Source of the DNA: Paracidovorax valerianellae
GTDB taxonomy: Bacteria; Pseudomonadota; Gammaproteobacteria; Burkholderiales; Burkholderiaceae_C
Direction: 5' to 3'
Length of the DNA: 64,000 bases
Assembly: GCF_900102625.1 (NCBI RefSeq)
Contig: NZ_FMZC01000012.1
Coordinates: 62,001-126,000, forward strand
This document shows, piece by piece, positions 63,201 through 64,000 of the stretch (position 1 is the first letter of the stretch; each line of letters starts with the position of its first letter). A program made the translations under genes and the position numbers. The notes under the pieces are model-generated. The model was given only the letters and a program-made list of their open reading frames with translations. It was not told the origin of the DNA and did not search any database.

Positions 63201-63245
63201 GGCGGATGGCAGCCGGCCAGGTGCCGGCGGGTGCCGCAGTGCAGG

Positions 63246-64000
63246 CTACTTTAGCGAGGATTCAGGCGGTTGCGAGAACAGATCCCAGGTGGCGATGAAC
63301 AGGGCAGCGATCACCGGGCCGATCACGAAGCCCGTCAGGCCGAACAGCGCCATGCCGCCCAGCGTGGAAATGAGCACGATGTAGTCCGGCATCTTCGTGT
63401 CCTTGCCCACCAGCACGGGGCGCAGCGCGTTGTCCACCAGCCCGATCACGCACACGCAGAACGCTACCAGCACCGAGCCTTGCCAGACGGCGCCTGTGGC
63501 GAAGAAATAGATCGCCACCGGTCCCCAGATCAGGCCGGCGCCGATGGCGGGCAGCAGCGACAGGAACGCCATCAGCACGCCCCAGAGGATGGGGCCCTGG
63601 ATGCCGAGAATCCAGAAGATCCCGCCGCCCAGCGCGCCTTGAACCGCCGCCACCACGATGTTGCCTTTGACCGTGGCGCGGATCACCGTGGTGAACTTGC
63701 TGGCCAGCTGGCGCTTGTGCTCTTCGTCGAGCGGCACCGCCTGGCGAATGCGATTCACCAGCGAACTGCCGTCGCGCAGCAGGAAAAACAGCAGGTACAG
63801 CATGATGCCGAAGCTCACGATGAACTGCAGCGTGTTCTGGCCCACGTCCAGCGCCTTCGTCGCCACGAACTGGCCGGCCTGCACCGAAACCGACGACAGC
63901 TTGGCTTCCACCTCGGCGGCGGTCGTCAGATTGAAGCGGTCCAGCAGCCCCAGCAGCCACGAGGGCAGTGCGCCCAGCACCTGCTGCACGTAGGCCCCGA
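63246..64000 (-). CDS. AI-2E family transporter (PerM-like), C-terminal part
   Basis: The visible 251 codons run off the right edge, so the N-terminus is missing. Several membrane helices and the family segments GNIVVAAVQGALGGGIFWILGIQGPILWGVLMAFLSLLPAIGAGL and LVGKDTKMPDYIVLISTLGGMALFGLTGFVIGPVIAALF identify the AI-2E/UPF0118 family. Members export autoinducer-2 or act in ion and other transport; the role here is open. Confidence 0.9.
   Translation of the reverse strand, partial: GAYVQQVLGALPSWLLGLLDRFNLTTAAEVEAKLSSVSVQAGQFVATKALDVGQNTLQFIVSFGIMLYLLFFLLRDGSSLVNRIRQAVPLDEEHKRQLASKFTTVIRATVKGNIVVAAVQGALGGGIFWILGIQGPILWGVLMAFLSLLPAIGAGLIWGPVAIYFFATGAVWQGSVLVAFCVCVIGLVDNALRPVLVGKDTKMPDYIVLISTLGGMALFGLTGFVIGPVIAALFIATWDLFSQPPESSLK

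Overview
The window reads as a chromosomal stretch of a high-GC betaproteobacterium of the Comamonadaceae, most likely Acidovorax or a close relative. The evidence is indirect: the gene families, the conserved thrS-infC-rpmI-rplT-pheS-pheT-ihfA-merR block, and short dispersed hairpin elements (arms such as TTGCTAT/ATAGCAA followed by a GCGCTGGAGGCC-like tail) that I associate with this family. No rRNA, phage, insertion sequence or CRISPR array was seen.

Layout. 1-15.3 kb: the distal part of a type VI secretion (T6SS) cluster on the + strand (end of tssL, then tssM, tagF, tssA, tssB, tssC, tagJ, tssE, tssF, tssG, clpV). hcp is not at its frequent place after tssC, and vgrG is also absent from the window. 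15.3-16.5 kb: an iron-linked patch with a Fur-like box, a DUF2325 gene and a candidate minus-strand transcript. 16.9-21.3 kb: proline catabolism, putA divergent from an Lrp-type regulator. 21.4-25.1 kb: a small secreted protein, rlmD, a lipoprotein, a YccA-like membrane protein and a GlcG/HbpS protein. 25.3-27.9 kb: a minus-strand iron/heme block, bfd - tonB - exbB - exbD - hemP, with Fur-like operators. 28-31.5 kb: a SWIB-domain protein, two EamA transporters, an Lrp regulator and a gamma-glutamylcyclotransferase-like protein. 31.5-33.1 kb: isocitrate lyase behind an operator-rich AT-rich leader. 33.1-41.4 kb: the translation operon, ending with tRNA-Pro.

41.6-47.6 kb is the most unusual part. 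It is a small locus between tRNA-Pro and tRNA-Ser that encodes a sedoheptulose-7-phosphate cyclase-type sugar cyclase, a GlcG/HbpS protein, an SDR dehydrogenase and an EamA transporter in one overlapping operon. A LysR regulator follows, then a ROK kinase and a PfkB kinase. Cyclase, SDR and ROK kinase together recall the early steps of C7-cyclitol (valiolone-type) biosynthesis, but no pseudoglycosyltransferase, aminotransferase or nucleotidyltransferase is present.

47.8-64 kb: an SPFH/NfeD membrane pair, a basic-amino-acid decarboxylase, a secreted fasciclin protein, a signal-peptide-bearing ATP-dependent DNA ligase, fabI, a yejABEF-type peptide ABC importer, an FlxA-like coiled-coil protein, a Cache/PAS/GGDEF protein and the C-terminal part of an AI-2E family transporter.

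Regulation visible in the sequence includes Fur-like boxes at 15.68 and 25.56 kb, a palindrome inside the bfd promoter, two operator types before aceA, a thrS leader with mutually exclusive pairings, and a non-ATG (ATC) start for infC.
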